A DNA stretch of 64,000 bases from JALYNX01 sp963746905 (lineage in GTDB: Bacteria; Actinomycetota; Acidimicrobiia; Spongiisociales; ZC4RG35), in NCBI GenBank assembly GCA_963746905.1, contig CAVVCY010000003.1, positions 806,001 to 870,000 on the forward strand, written 5' to 3'. The position numbers and the translations under genes are program-made. Numbering within the stretch: position 1 is the first letter of the stretch; each line of letters opens with the position of its first letter. Positions 7,471-15,221 of this stretch are shown one piece after another. The notes under the pieces are model-generated. The model did no database searches. It had not been told where the DNA came from and was given only the letters and a program-made list of their open reading frames with translations.

Positions 7471-8339
7471 GCGCGACCAACCTCGCCCTGATCGGCGTCG
7501 CCGTGATCGCGATATTTGGCGCTATTGGGGCTTTCGCTGTCGCCTTTCGTCGGTCCCAGGGCGGGTCCGAGAAGGAGAGCGATCCCACTGCCGGCGTATC
7601 CACCGAAACCAGGGAAGCGGACCGGTCGATGGAAGGTGTGTCGGTGGCACCGATCCCGGTCGAGGAAGACGAGGAACCTGAGGCCGACTCGGAGCCGGAG
7701 GACGAGGAGATCGAGTCGGAGCACGCTGGAGTCCAGATCGTCCAGTCCCAGCGGGTCGTTGAGGTCTCGGCCGAGGAGGGTGGGGTAAACCGACGTCAGT
7801 TCTTCAATCGGGCGATTACGGCGACCTTTGGTTCGTTTCTCCTGTTGCAGGGCCTTTGGTACCTGGCCTTTTTCTGGCCGAAGCTGACCGGCGGCTTCGG
7901 CGCCGACATCGACGCAGGTCTGATCACCGATCTCGAGAATCAGGTCCACACTGCCGATGGGGCGGTCCTCCCGCTGTTCATCCCCGAGGCCAAGGCATAT
8001 CTGGTGCCTGCCCCGTTGCCTGTCTCTGCCCAATTTGAAGGCAAGAGCGTCGAGGCCGGCGGGCTGATGGCTCTATTCCAGCGTTGTGTTCATCTCGGCT
8101 GCAGGGTGCCGTGGTGTGCCACTTCCCAGGGATTCGAGTGCCCTTGTCACGGATCCAAGTACGACTCGATCGGCGAGTACTTCGGCGGACCTGCTCCTCG
8201 CAACCTCGATCGTTTCGTGGTCGAGCTGGTCGATGATCGGTTCATCATCAAGACCGGGACCATCATCCAAACTCCCCGCGCTCCCGACCCAGTCCGTTGC
8301 GTATCCCCAGGGCCCGAGTTGTATCTCCATCGTCGCTGA
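7467..8339 (+). CDS. Rieske [2Fe-2S] protein
   Basis: 290 residues. An N-terminal membrane helix (about 3-27) leads to an acidic linker (35-90). A second segment with NRRQFFNRA before a hydrophobic helix (about 115-138) follows, and then the Rieske domain. Ligand motifs are C207-x-H209 (CVHLGC) and C225-x-x-H228 (CPCHGS); C212 and C227 are placed for the usual disulfide. The domain takes electrons from quinol at the b-type subunits and passes them to cytochrome c. The ATG overlaps the stop of the preceding gene. Two hydrophobic segments plus an acidic linker are more than the single anchor of ordinary Rieske proteins. Confidence 0.92.
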   Translation: MSATNLALIGVAVIAIFGAIGAFAVAFRRSQGGSEKESDPTAGVSTETREADRSMEGVSVAPIPVEEDEEPEADSEPEDEEIESEHAGVQIVQSQRVVEVSAEEGGVNRRQFFNRAITATFGSFLLLQGLWYLAFFWPKLTGGFGADIDAGLITDLENQVHTADGAVLPLFIPEAKAYLVPAPLPVSAQFEGKSVEAGGLMALFQRCVHLGCRVPWCATSQGFECPCHGSKYDSIGEYFGGPAPRNLDRFVVELVDDRFIIKTGTIIQTPRAPDPVRCVSPGPELYLHRR

Positions 8340-8342
8340 AGC

Positions 8343-10253
8343 ATGACCGCCAATCTGATCACGGTCTTTGCGCTCGTCATCGGGATCGTCTGGCTTGGCG
8401 TGCTGTTCGCGTCGGCGATCCGCAATCGAGGGGGAGAGGAGGTAGCTCCGAACCTCAAACCCGGGATCACCGACCAGGAAATGGAGACCCGCCGTCTTGA
8501 GAAAGGACAGAAGGCGGCCATCGCCTTTTCCGCATTTTTGGCGATCTCGTTGCCGCTCTACTTCCTCGGCGAGACCGGCCGGCAGGCGAATTTCGTTGAA
8601 GAGTTCGATGTCGCCTCCCAACAACGTGGACAACACATCGTCGAGGAGTTCAAATGCTTCGACTGCCACGGGCCGGAAGGCGTTGGGGGAAGCGCTCGCT
8701 ATGTCGAGAAGCGCTCCGGCGTGACTGTGCAATGGGCCGTCCCCTCGATCAACGATGTCCTGTTCCGATACGACCAGGATGAGCTCACCTTTTGGATCAC
8801 CTACGGACGGGGGAACACGCCGATGCCTGCCTGGGGCCTCGCCGGTGGCGGCCCGCTCAACGAGGCCCAGGTGCAAGATGTGGTTGCCTATCTGACCACG
8901 ATCCAGGTATCGCAGAACGAAGCTCTGGCCAAGGTCGAGCCCGGCATCGAAGCCCAACTCGAAAGGCTGGCTACGGCAGATGAGACGGTGGCCACGGCCA
9001 TCGTCCATCAGGCTCAGATAGTTGCCGACATCGACGCCGCTCCCGACCGTCTCGTGATCGTGGCCCCGATCGCCGAAAGGGCGAAGGACGTTCTCGAGAC
9101 TGCCGATGAGGGCCAGGACACCGATGACGACGGGATCTCCGACAGCGCCGAGGTTGAGCTCTCCCAGATTTCCGCTGAGGCAGTGGAGTCGTTGACAGTG
9201 GTGCAGCCGGTTGCCCTCGACCCGGAAACAGCAGACGCCGAACTCGCCGAGCAAGCTGTGTCGTCCCTGGAGGAATCAGTCGAGATCGCGCCTGTCCTTC
9301 AGATATATCTCGATGCGGTACAAAAGGCGATCGACGAGGGAACCGTCGACCCGTCCGTCGGGATCAGTCAAGGAGCGATCGCCGAACTGGGCGAGATCGC
9401 AGCTCAGGCGGCCGACCTCGGTGTGGCTGTGCCACGCTCGATCAGCGATGTATCTGACGCCGAAGCCCTGGTGACCGCTCTCGAGGATGCCGCCGCGGCC
9501 GACCCGCCGGTAGAGGGTGCGGCGGATCTGGCCGCCAAAGCGGATGCTTCGATTACAGACGGCTCTGATCCCGACGGGGACGGTCTATCGACTGCTGCCG
9601 AGAAGGACATCACCAACCAAATGACGGAGGCCAACCTGGCCACCGTTCCGGGCAAACTCGGGGTGATCACCCTGGACCCGACCAACCCTGCATCTCAGGG
9701 TGGAGAGCCCGACGCCAAGACGGCGGCGACGATGGTCGGAAACCTGGTGTCGCTCCACACTTCCCTGCAAGTGACTTCTAACAACATCGACAAGCTCCGA
9801 GCGCAGGAGCTCGGCGGGCTCGAATACCTCGAGACCTCTCAGCAGGAGAAGCTGTGGGAAATCGACTTTGCAGGTGTTGCTGAGGCCATGGGAGCCAATG
9901 TCGCGGACGCCGAGCGCGCGGTCGGACTGTTCAATTCCAATTGCGCCCGGTGCCACACCGCCGGTTTCAGCGCCGGGGTCCCCTACACCCAGGAAGCAGG
10001 GTCCGGTGGATTCGGGCCCGCCCTCTGGGACGGGCGCCCGACGGTCCAATTCGGTGATGCCACCGAGGATCCGGCAGACGATCTTCTGGTTAAGTTCTTG
10101 ACCAGAGGGTCTGAAGCCCAGACTCCATACGGGATCAACGGGTTCGGCTCAGGTCGGATGCCGGCCTTTGGCGCCATCCTCAGCGAGGCGGACATCGAGT
10201 TGCTCGCCGCCTACCTCCGTGGTGGCAACATGGATGGGAAGGAAGAACCATGA
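8343..10253 (+). CDS. Large diheme cytochrome c with two calcium-binding-type repeats
   Basis: 636 residues. Two hydrophobic segments (about 3-26 and 57-73) anchor it. The first cytochrome c domain has CFDCH near residue 105, with Met in NTPMPAWG. The second is near the C-terminus, with CARCH near 534 and Met in SGRMPAFG. Between them lie about 350 residues, rich in Ala, Glu and Asp, with two D-rich loops: DTDDDGISDSAE (about 259) and DPDGDGLSTAAE (about 409). These resemble thrombospondin type-3/dockerin calcium loops. It follows the Rieske gene closely, so it probably serves as the cytochrome c1-like acceptor. The calcium role is inferred from motif shape. Confidence 0.85.
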   Translation: MTANLITVFALVIGIVWLGVLFASAIRNRGGEEVAPNLKPGITDQEMETRRLEKGQKAAIAFSAFLAISLPLYFLGETGRQANFVEEFDVASQQRGQHIVEEFKCFDCHGPEGVGGSARYVEKRSGVTVQWAVPSINDVLFRYDQDELTFWITYGRGNTPMPAWGLAGGGPLNEAQVQDVVAYLTTIQVSQNEALAKVEPGIEAQLERLATADETVATAIVHQAQIVADIDAAPDRLVIVAPIAERAKDVLETADEGQDTDDDGISDSAEVELSQISAEAVESLTVVQPVALDPETADAELAEQAVSSLEESVEIAPVLQIYLDAVQKAIDEGTVDPSVGISQGAIAELGEIAAQAADLGVAVPRSISDVSDAEALVTALEDAAAADPPVEGAADLAAKADASITDGSDPDGDGLSTAAEKDITNQMTEANLATVPGKLGVITLDPTNPASQGGEPDAKTAATMVGNLVSLHTSLQVTSNNIDKLRAQELGGLEYLETSQQEKLWEIDFAGVAEAMGANVADAERAVGLFNSNCARCHTAGFSAGVPYTQEAGSGGFGPALWDGRPTVQFGDATEDPADDLLVKFLTRGSEAQTPYGINGFGSGRMPAFGAILSEADIELLAAYLRGGNMDGKEEP

Positions 10254-10639
10254 TCGTGGTACTTGCAGAGGGCGACTTCTTCAGGGAGTTCTTCCGATCG
10301 CTGTTCTCAGCCAACCTCTTCGTGACCGGTGTGTTGCTCACCCTGGGAGCCGTCCTCCTCTTCTACGGATCGATCTACCTGTTCAACGCGACCAACCTCG
10401 GGAAGAGGCTCGGGTTCCTGGTCACCGGGGCAGCCATCTTCGGCTGGCTGTCAATCACCTCGATGCTGTTCGTGATCTACGCCCCACGAGGGCCCAAGCC
10501 GGACAACATCGAGGGTCTCAACGCCTTCCAGATCCGGATCATCCCGCTCACCTATCTGATGGTGTCGGCAGTGCTGTTCCTCGTGTTCCTGGTGGCGCTC
10601 CACCAATACGAGGAACTACAGGAGAAATCCTCGGCATAA
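10250..10639 (+). CDS. Small 3-TM membrane protein at the end of the bc-type operon
   Basis: 129 residues with three hydrophobic segments (around FVTGVLLTLGAVLLFYGS, FLVTGAAIFGWLSITSMLFV and IPLTYLMVSAVLFLVFLVAL) and a charged tail. I do not recognise a family. Its ATG overlaps the stop of the diheme cytochrome gene (ATGA), so it is translated with it and is probably an accessory subunit of the complex. No redox motif is visible. Confidence 0.65.
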   Translation: MIVVLAEGDFFREFFRSLFSANLFVTGVLLTLGAVLLFYGSIYLFNATNLGKRLGFLVTGAAIFGWLSITSMLFVIYAPRGPKPDNIEGLNAFQIRIIPLTYLMVSAVLFLVFLVALHQYEELQEKSSA

Positions 10640-10800
10640 CTGTTTCTCCCCCAAGAGCGGGTCGGTAGCCCTGGCCGACCGGCGTCTGTTCGCCCCGAGG
10701 TGTGAGTGGCGGGATGAGCGATCTCGTCGATTCACCGATGGTTGCTGAGGGGCGAAGTCGGCCGGCAATAAAACTCGCTGCCGCCGCGAGGCCGGCTCCC
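10640..10800. other. Intergenic gap between convergent genes
   Basis: 161 bases between the end of the bc-type operon and the end of rex. Only a weak hairpin is seen (GGTCGG 10660-10665 with CCGACC 10675-10680, 9-base loop), without a T-run. No gene was found. Confidence 0.4.
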
Positions 10801-11412
10801 TCAGCGATTTCCGTAATAGCTCAGGACCTGGAGTTCCATCGACAGGTCCACCTGGCGAACGGTCACCTTCGCCGGGACGTTGACCCTCACCGGGGCGAAG
10901 TTGAGGATCGAGGTGATCCCGAGGGCCACCAAGCGGTCGGTGACTTGTTGGGCGGCCACCGCGGGGACGGCGAGGATCGCCATGTCGAAACACCCGCCCC
11001 GACAGTCGCCGTCCATGTCATGGAAGTTCTGCACCTCGACGCGACCCGCCTTGGATCCCACTTTCCTGGTGTCGGTGTCGTAGACAGCGGCGACGTCGAA
11101 ACCGCGCCGGCTCAATCCGGCGTAGGCGGCCAGCGCCTTGCCCAGGTTTCCGGCGCCAATGATGGCGACTTTGCGCCGGTCGGCGATACCCAGCTCCTGA
11201 CGGATCCTCTGCCGGAGGTCGGCGACCGAATATCCGACGCCTCGCACTCCATGGAAGTCGAGATGGGAGAGATCACGGCGGACATTGGCGGCGTTGGCCC
11301 CGGCCGCGTCAGCCAGCTCCTCGGAGCTAACGGTCTCCCGGGCTTCGAGGTCCTCCAATAACCGCAGGTACCGGGGGAGTCGAACCACGGTCGCTTTGGG
11401 AAGCTCGGTCAT
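10801..11412 (-). CDS. rex: Redox-sensing transcriptional repressor Rex
   Basis: 203 residues. An N-terminal winged helix (LPRYLRLLEDL ... VSSEELADAAGANAANVRRDLS) is followed by a Rossmann domain with IIGAGNLGKALAAY for NAD(H) binding and the Rex-type NFAPV segment. Rex proteins release DNA when NADH rises and control respiratory genes. Its place between a bc-type operon and the nuo cluster fits that job. I chose ATG 11412 (MTELPKATVVRLPRYL), the standard Rex start. No clear Rex operator was found in the neighbouring promoter gaps, so its local targets are unproven. Confidence 0.93.
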   Translation of the reverse strand: MTELPKATVVRLPRYLRLLEDLEARETVSSEELADAAGANAANVRRDLSHLDFHGVRGVGYSVADLRQRIRQELGIADRRKVAIIGAGNLGKALAAYAGLSRRGFDVAAVYDTDTRKVGSKAGRVEVQNFHDMDGDCRGGCFDMAILAVPAVAAQQVTDRLVALGITSILNFAPVRVNVPAKVTVRQVDLSMELQVLSYYGNR

Positions 11413-11490
11413 CGCGGGCGACGTTAGACCTTCTGGACTGGCTTCCAACCCGAAGGGTTCCTGGCGTCGGCCAACCTCTAACCTGAGCCC

Positions 11491-12729
11491 ATGCCTTCTC
11501 CTTCGGTGCTCGTCATTGGCGGTGGTCCCGCCGGATCGGCCGCCGCCTACTGGCTGGCCCGGGACGGTTACGACGTGACTCTCGTCGAGAAAAAGGAGTA
11601 CCCGCGGGACAAGACGTGCGGCGATGGCCTGACGCCGAGGGCGATCGTTCAGCTTCAGGAGATGGGCTTTGACTTCGACGTGCCCGAGTTCCACAAGATC
11701 ACCGGTCTGCGCTCCTATGCCGGGGACGATCTGATGCTGGAACTGCCATGGCCTGACCACTCGCGCTTCCCCAACTGGGGCGGAGTGATGCGGCGCAGTG
11801 ACCTCGACTCCCAGGTCGCCGATTTGGCCCGGAAGCAAGGGGTCTCCGTCCTCGAGAAGACCGAGGGCTTTCCGACTATCGAGGACGGGGTCCTCAGTGG
11901 AGTGTCCCTGAGGCACAACGGCTCGACGGAGACGGTGAGGCCAACAGTCACGGTGATAGCCGACGGCTCCATGAACAGGTTCGGCCGGGAGCTGGGCACC
12001 GAGCGACGCCGGGACTATCCGATGGGGCTGGCCGCACGCGGCTACTACTCGTCCCCCCGCTCGACCGATCCCTTCCTCGAGAGCCAACTCGACCTGCGTG
12101 ACGCGTCAGGAGCGACCATGCCCGGGTATGGCTGGGTGTTCCCGCTCGGTGACGGGACCGTGAACGTCGGAGTCGGCCTCCTCACCACGTTCACGCGATG
12201 GAAGCACGTCAACACCACCCACATGATGGCCGACTACGCAGCCACCGCTCCCGCCTACTGGGAGCTGAGCGAGGAGTCGAAGCTGACCAACCCGGTGGGG
12301 GGCAAATTGACCATGTCCTTCTCCAAGGGACCGCTGGTCGGATCGAACTGGATCACGATTGGGGACGCCGCAGGTTCGATCAATCCCTGGAACGGCGAAG
12401 GCATCTCATACGCCTACGAGACCGGCCGCATGGCGGCCGAGCACGTCGGTGAGGCCTTGGCCAAGGATGACCTTGGCCTTCTCCGTCGCTACCCACAGCA
12501 TCTCGAGGACGAGTACGGGCTCTATTACAAGACCGCCCGCGTCTTTGTGAAGCTGATCGGGCACCCCTCGGTGATGCGCACCCTGGCCCACACGGGGCTC
12601 CACAGCAAGACACTCATGGAGTGGACCCTGAAGGTGATGGCCAACCTGCTCGATGAGGACGACAAGCACATGGGAGAGCGTGTCTACGACGCGCTGGCCG
12701 GCATTGCGAGGGCCCTCCCCACCACCTAG
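11491..12729 (+). CDS. FAD-dependent geranylgeranyl/menaquinone reductase family protein
   Basis: 412 residues. The N-terminal dinucleotide fold VLVIGGGPAGSAAAYWLA binds FAD. The PRDKTCGDGLTPRA segment is typical of geranylgeranyl reductases, and the second FAD motif is ITIGDAAGSINPWNGEG. Actinobacterial relatives (MenJ type) saturate one isoprene unit of menaquinone; others reduce geranylgeranyl chains of lipids. Location between rex and nuoA favours a menaquinone-related role, but that is inference. It shares a CTAG stop overlap with the convergent LLM gene (12726-12729). Confidence 0.85.
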   Translation: MPSPSVLVIGGGPAGSAAAYWLARDGYDVTLVEKKEYPRDKTCGDGLTPRAIVQLQEMGFDFDVPEFHKITGLRSYAGDDLMLELPWPDHSRFPNWGGVMRRSDLDSQVADLARKQGVSVLEKTEGFPTIEDGVLSGVSLRHNGSTETVRPTVTVIADGSMNRFGRELGTERRRDYPMGLAARGYYSSPRSTDPFLESQLDLRDASGATMPGYGWVFPLGDGTVNVGVGLLTTFTRWKHVNTTHMMADYAATAPAYWELSEESKLTNPVGGKLTMSFSKGPLVGSNWITIGDAAGSINPWNGEGISYAYETGRMAAEHVGEALAKDDLGLLRRYPQHLEDEYGLYYKTARVFVKLIGHPSVMRTLAHTGLHSKTLMEWTLKVMANLLDEDDKHMGERVYDALAGIARALPTT

Positions 12730-13742
12730 AGGTGCGGCGCCACTTCTTCGGCTAGCTGCTGCATCAATGCAACCTGGTCTTCGTGGGCGAGAGTTGCAAA
12801 GAAGCTGCGAGCAACGAACTCGACCGGTATCGACGCCTGTTCGCGAATGCTCAGGAGCGTTGACACGATCTCGTCACTGGAGCCGGCCACCGTAAAGCGG
12901 TCCTGGAGTCGGGCCCGACCCTCTGGTGTCAACTCGGGTGAAGAGGGTGGGGACCCGGATCGAACCGCCGACGCCTCCATGTCGGAGTACTTCCAGGTCA
13001 TGTGCCAGACATGATCGATGTAGCGGGCCCAAGCTTCGTCCGCCGACGGGCCGGGCAGCATCACTGAGTAATGGACTATCCGCAATTCCGAAGGGTCACG
13101 GCCGATTCGATGACACTCGTCTTCGATCCAGCCCAGTTGCAATCGGAGCTTCTCCGGCGAGACATTCGAGAAGATCCCGTCGGCGATACGTGCTGCTCGC
13201 CGGATCGCCGCCTCGGCTCCGCCGCCGATCAGGATCGGGATCGGGGAGGAAGGGACCGGGCGGACCGCTACCTTTGGGAACTGGTAGACCAAGCCCTGAT
13301 GGGTAACAGGCTCGCCGTTCCACGATTGGCGAAGCACGCTCAGGATCTCTTCCATTGCCGCTCCCCGCTTGGTCATGTCGGCGCCAAGGGCTTCGAACTC
13401 GATCTCACTCCATCCGAGGCCGAGACCGAGGGTGAAGCGCCCACCGCTGAGCAGACTGACCGTGGCGGCATCCTCAGCCAGTCGCAACGGATGGTGCAGG
13501 GGGGCGAGAATCACGCCTGTCGCGATCTCGATCCGCGAAGTCACGGATGCGATCGCGCCGCTGACAACTGCCAGCGAAGGCATGTACCCGTCGTCCACGA
13601 AATGGTGCTCCGTCGTCCAGATCGAGGAAAAGCCGAGACGTTCTGCCTCGACGGCCAAATCGATGGTCTCCTCGTAGGCCCTCGACCAATCTCGCTCGCC
13701 TGGCCGCAGTTGGGCGCTCAACAATCCGAAGCCAAGGCTCAT
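12726..13742 (-). CDS. LLM-class (luciferase-like) flavin/F420-dependent oxidoreductase
   Basis: 338 residues forming a luciferase-like TIM barrel. Motifs are SIWTTEHHFVDDGYMPS, IATGVILAPLHHPLRLAEDA, GRFTLGLGLGWSEIEFEALG and PIPILIGGGAEAAIRRAARI. These are typical of the actinobacterial LLM enzymes, many of which use F420 rather than FMN. The substrate cannot be read from the sequence. It is transcribed divergently from nuoA (79-base gap). Confidence 0.85.
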   Translation of the reverse strand: MSLGFGLLSAQLRPGERDWSRAYEETIDLAVEAERLGFSSIWTTEHHFVDDGYMPSLAVVSGAIASVTSRIEIATGVILAPLHHPLRLAEDAATVSLLSGGRFTLGLGLGWSEIEFEALGADMTKRGAAMEEILSVLRQSWNGEPVTHQGLVYQFPKVAVRPVPSSPIPILIGGGAEAAIRRAARIADGIFSNVSPEKLRLQLGWIEDECHRIGRDPSELRIVHYSVMLPGPSADEAWARYIDHVWHMTWKYSDMEASAVRSGSPPSSPELTPEGRARLQDRFTVAGSSDEIVSTLLSIREQASIPVEFVARSFFATLAHEDQVALMQQLAEEVAPHL

Positions 13743-13820
13743 TGTGATGATCCAGACATGAGCCCAAGCCTATGCCTGCATGATTTATCGCACCAACCGG
13801 CCCCGTTCTAAGCTCAGATC

Positions 13821-14231
13821 GTGACCCTCGCCGACTATCTGCCGATCGGCCTGATGCTGCTTCTCGCTGGGGTATTCGTGGCGGTGTCACTTATCGTCTC
13901 CCGATTCTTCCGCCCCAACAACCCGACGGCGGAGAAGCTCGACCCTTACGAGAGCGGAATCGTTCCCGAGGTCGAGCCGGTGCAGCGGTTCCCGGTCAAG
14001 TTCTACCTGGTGGCGATGCTGTTCGTGATTTTCGACGTGGAGATCATCTTCCTGTTCGCCTGGGCCTCGATCTGGGATCGGCTCGGCTGGTACGGGGTAG
14101 CCGCGATCTTCATCTTCACCTTCTTCGTCGCCGAGACCCTGGCCTACGTATGGAAGCGGGGAGCCCTCGACTGGAACGTCCATCGGCGGACCCGCTACCT
14201 GCCCTCCGAGTCATCGGAGGAGGCGGCCTAG
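13821..14231 (+). CDS. nuoA: NADH-quinone oxidoreductase subunit A
   Basis: 136 residues with three membrane helices. The conserved loop PTAEKLDPYESGIVPEVEPV and the segment RFPVKFYLVAMLFVIFDVEI identify NuoA. It starts with GTG at 13821 and is directly followed by nuoB (ATG right after the TAG). First gene of the complex I cluster, so its promoter lies in 13743-13820; no Shine-Dalgarno is evident in front of the GTG. Confidence 0.95.
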   Translation: MTLADYLPIGLMLLLAGVFVAVSLIVSRFFRPNNPTAEKLDPYESGIVPEVEPVQRFPVKFYLVAMLFVIFDVEIIFLFAWASIWDRLGWYGVAAIFIFTFFVAETLAYVWKRGALDWNVHRRTRYLPSESSEEAA

Positions 14232-14699
14232 ATGGCCACGACCGCACCGGGCAACCTGATGATGACCACCGTCACCAAGGCGGCGCGTTGGGCGCGAACC
14301 CGCTCGATGTTCCCCGCCACCTTCGGCCTCGCCTGCTGCGCCATCGAGATGATGGCGACCGGTGCGGCCCACTACGACCTGGCCCGATTTGGCATGGAGG
14401 TGTTCCGCGCCTCGCCGCGGCAGGCCGACCTGATGATCGTGGCGGGCCGGGTGAGCCAGAAGATGGCGCCGGTCCTTCGCCAGGTCTACGACCAGATGCC
14501 CGACCCGAAGTGGGTGATCTCGATGGGTGCCTGCGCCTCCACCGGTGGGATGTTCAACAACTACGCCCTGGTCCAGGGTGTCGACCAGGTGGTCCCTGTC
14601 GACATCTATGTCCCGGGGTGCCCGCCCGGCCCGCAGAGCCTGATGCACGGCATCCTCACCCTCCACGACAAGATCATGAGCGGCGAGATCAACAATTGA
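14232..14699 (+). CDS. nuoB: NADH-quinone oxidoreductase subunit B
   Basis: 155 residues. It holds the N2 [4Fe-4S] cluster with tandem Cys in ACCAIEMM, a third in MGACASTGGMF and a fourth in VPGCPPGPQSL. N2 is the last cluster before quinone in the peripheral arm. GGAGGAGG about 8 bases upstream of the ATG supports the start. The final codons overlap the TTG start of nuoC. Confidence 0.96.
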   Translation: MATTAPGNLMMTTVTKAARWARTRSMFPATFGLACCAIEMMATGAAHYDLARFGMEVFRASPRQADLMIVAGRVSQKMAPVLRQVYDQMPDPKWVISMGACASTGGMFNNYALVQGVDQVVPVDIYVPGCPPGPQSLMHGILTLHDKIMSGEINN

Positions 14700-15220
14700 G
14701 CGACGAAGCGGCCATCGTCGAAGAGCAGCCGGCACGGGCCCTGCCGGAGAATCCAGTGCTGCGCACCCTGTTCGAGCACTTCGAGACGGTCCAGTGGGAG
14801 AGCTCTCTGGGCCAGGACGTGGCGCGGGTTCCCAACGAGTCCTGGTTGGAGTTCGCCACCGCCGCCAAGGAATCGGGTTTCGAGGTTTGTGTCGACGTAA
14901 CCGCAGTCGACTGGATGCGCGACCGCCCGGAGCGGTTTGAGATCGTGGCCAATCTGCTCTCGATGAGTGAGAAGCTCCGTCTGAGGATGACGACGACGAC
15001 GGGCAGGGCCGAGCCTTCGGTCGCCTCGCTGGTACCGGTGTGGCCGGGCGTCAACTTCGCTGAGCGTGAGGCCTACGACATGTTCGGGATCGTCTTCGAA
15101 CACCACCCGGACCTGACCCGGATCTTGATGCCCGATGAGTGGGAGGGGCATCCGCTGCGCAAGGACTTCGGGGTGGGGAGTGTGCCTGTTCAGTTCAAGG
15201 AAAGTCATCAGGTGACCTGA
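14696..15220 (+). CDS. nuoC: NADH-quinone oxidoreductase subunit C
   Basis: 174 residues. The signature ERETYD-type segment is present as AEREAYDMFGIVFEHHPDLT, followed by RILMPDEWEGHPLRKDF. I chose TTG 14696, overlapping the nuoB stop (TTGA), because no ATG/GTG lies near the conserved N-terminus and the frame continues only as noise upstream. NuoC packs with NuoD in the peripheral arm. Confidence 0.93.
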   Translation: MSDEAAIVEEQPARALPENPVLRTLFEHFETVQWESSLGQDVARVPNESWLEFATAAKESGFEVCVDVTAVDWMRDRPERFEIVANLLSMSEKLRLRMTTTTGRAEPSVASLVPVWPGVNFAEREAYDMFGIVFEHHPDLTRILMPDEWEGHPLRKDFGVGSVPVQFKESHQVT

Positions 15221-15221
15221 G

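Noticed and set aside
11413..12087. Extended frame upstream of Rex on the minus strand
   Set aside because: It lies opposite the well-supported reductase gene, and Rex starts normally at 11412.
13743..13820. Possible Rex operator before nuoA
   Set aside because: Only a TTGTGA half-site near the end of the LLM start is visible; no matching TCACAA half.
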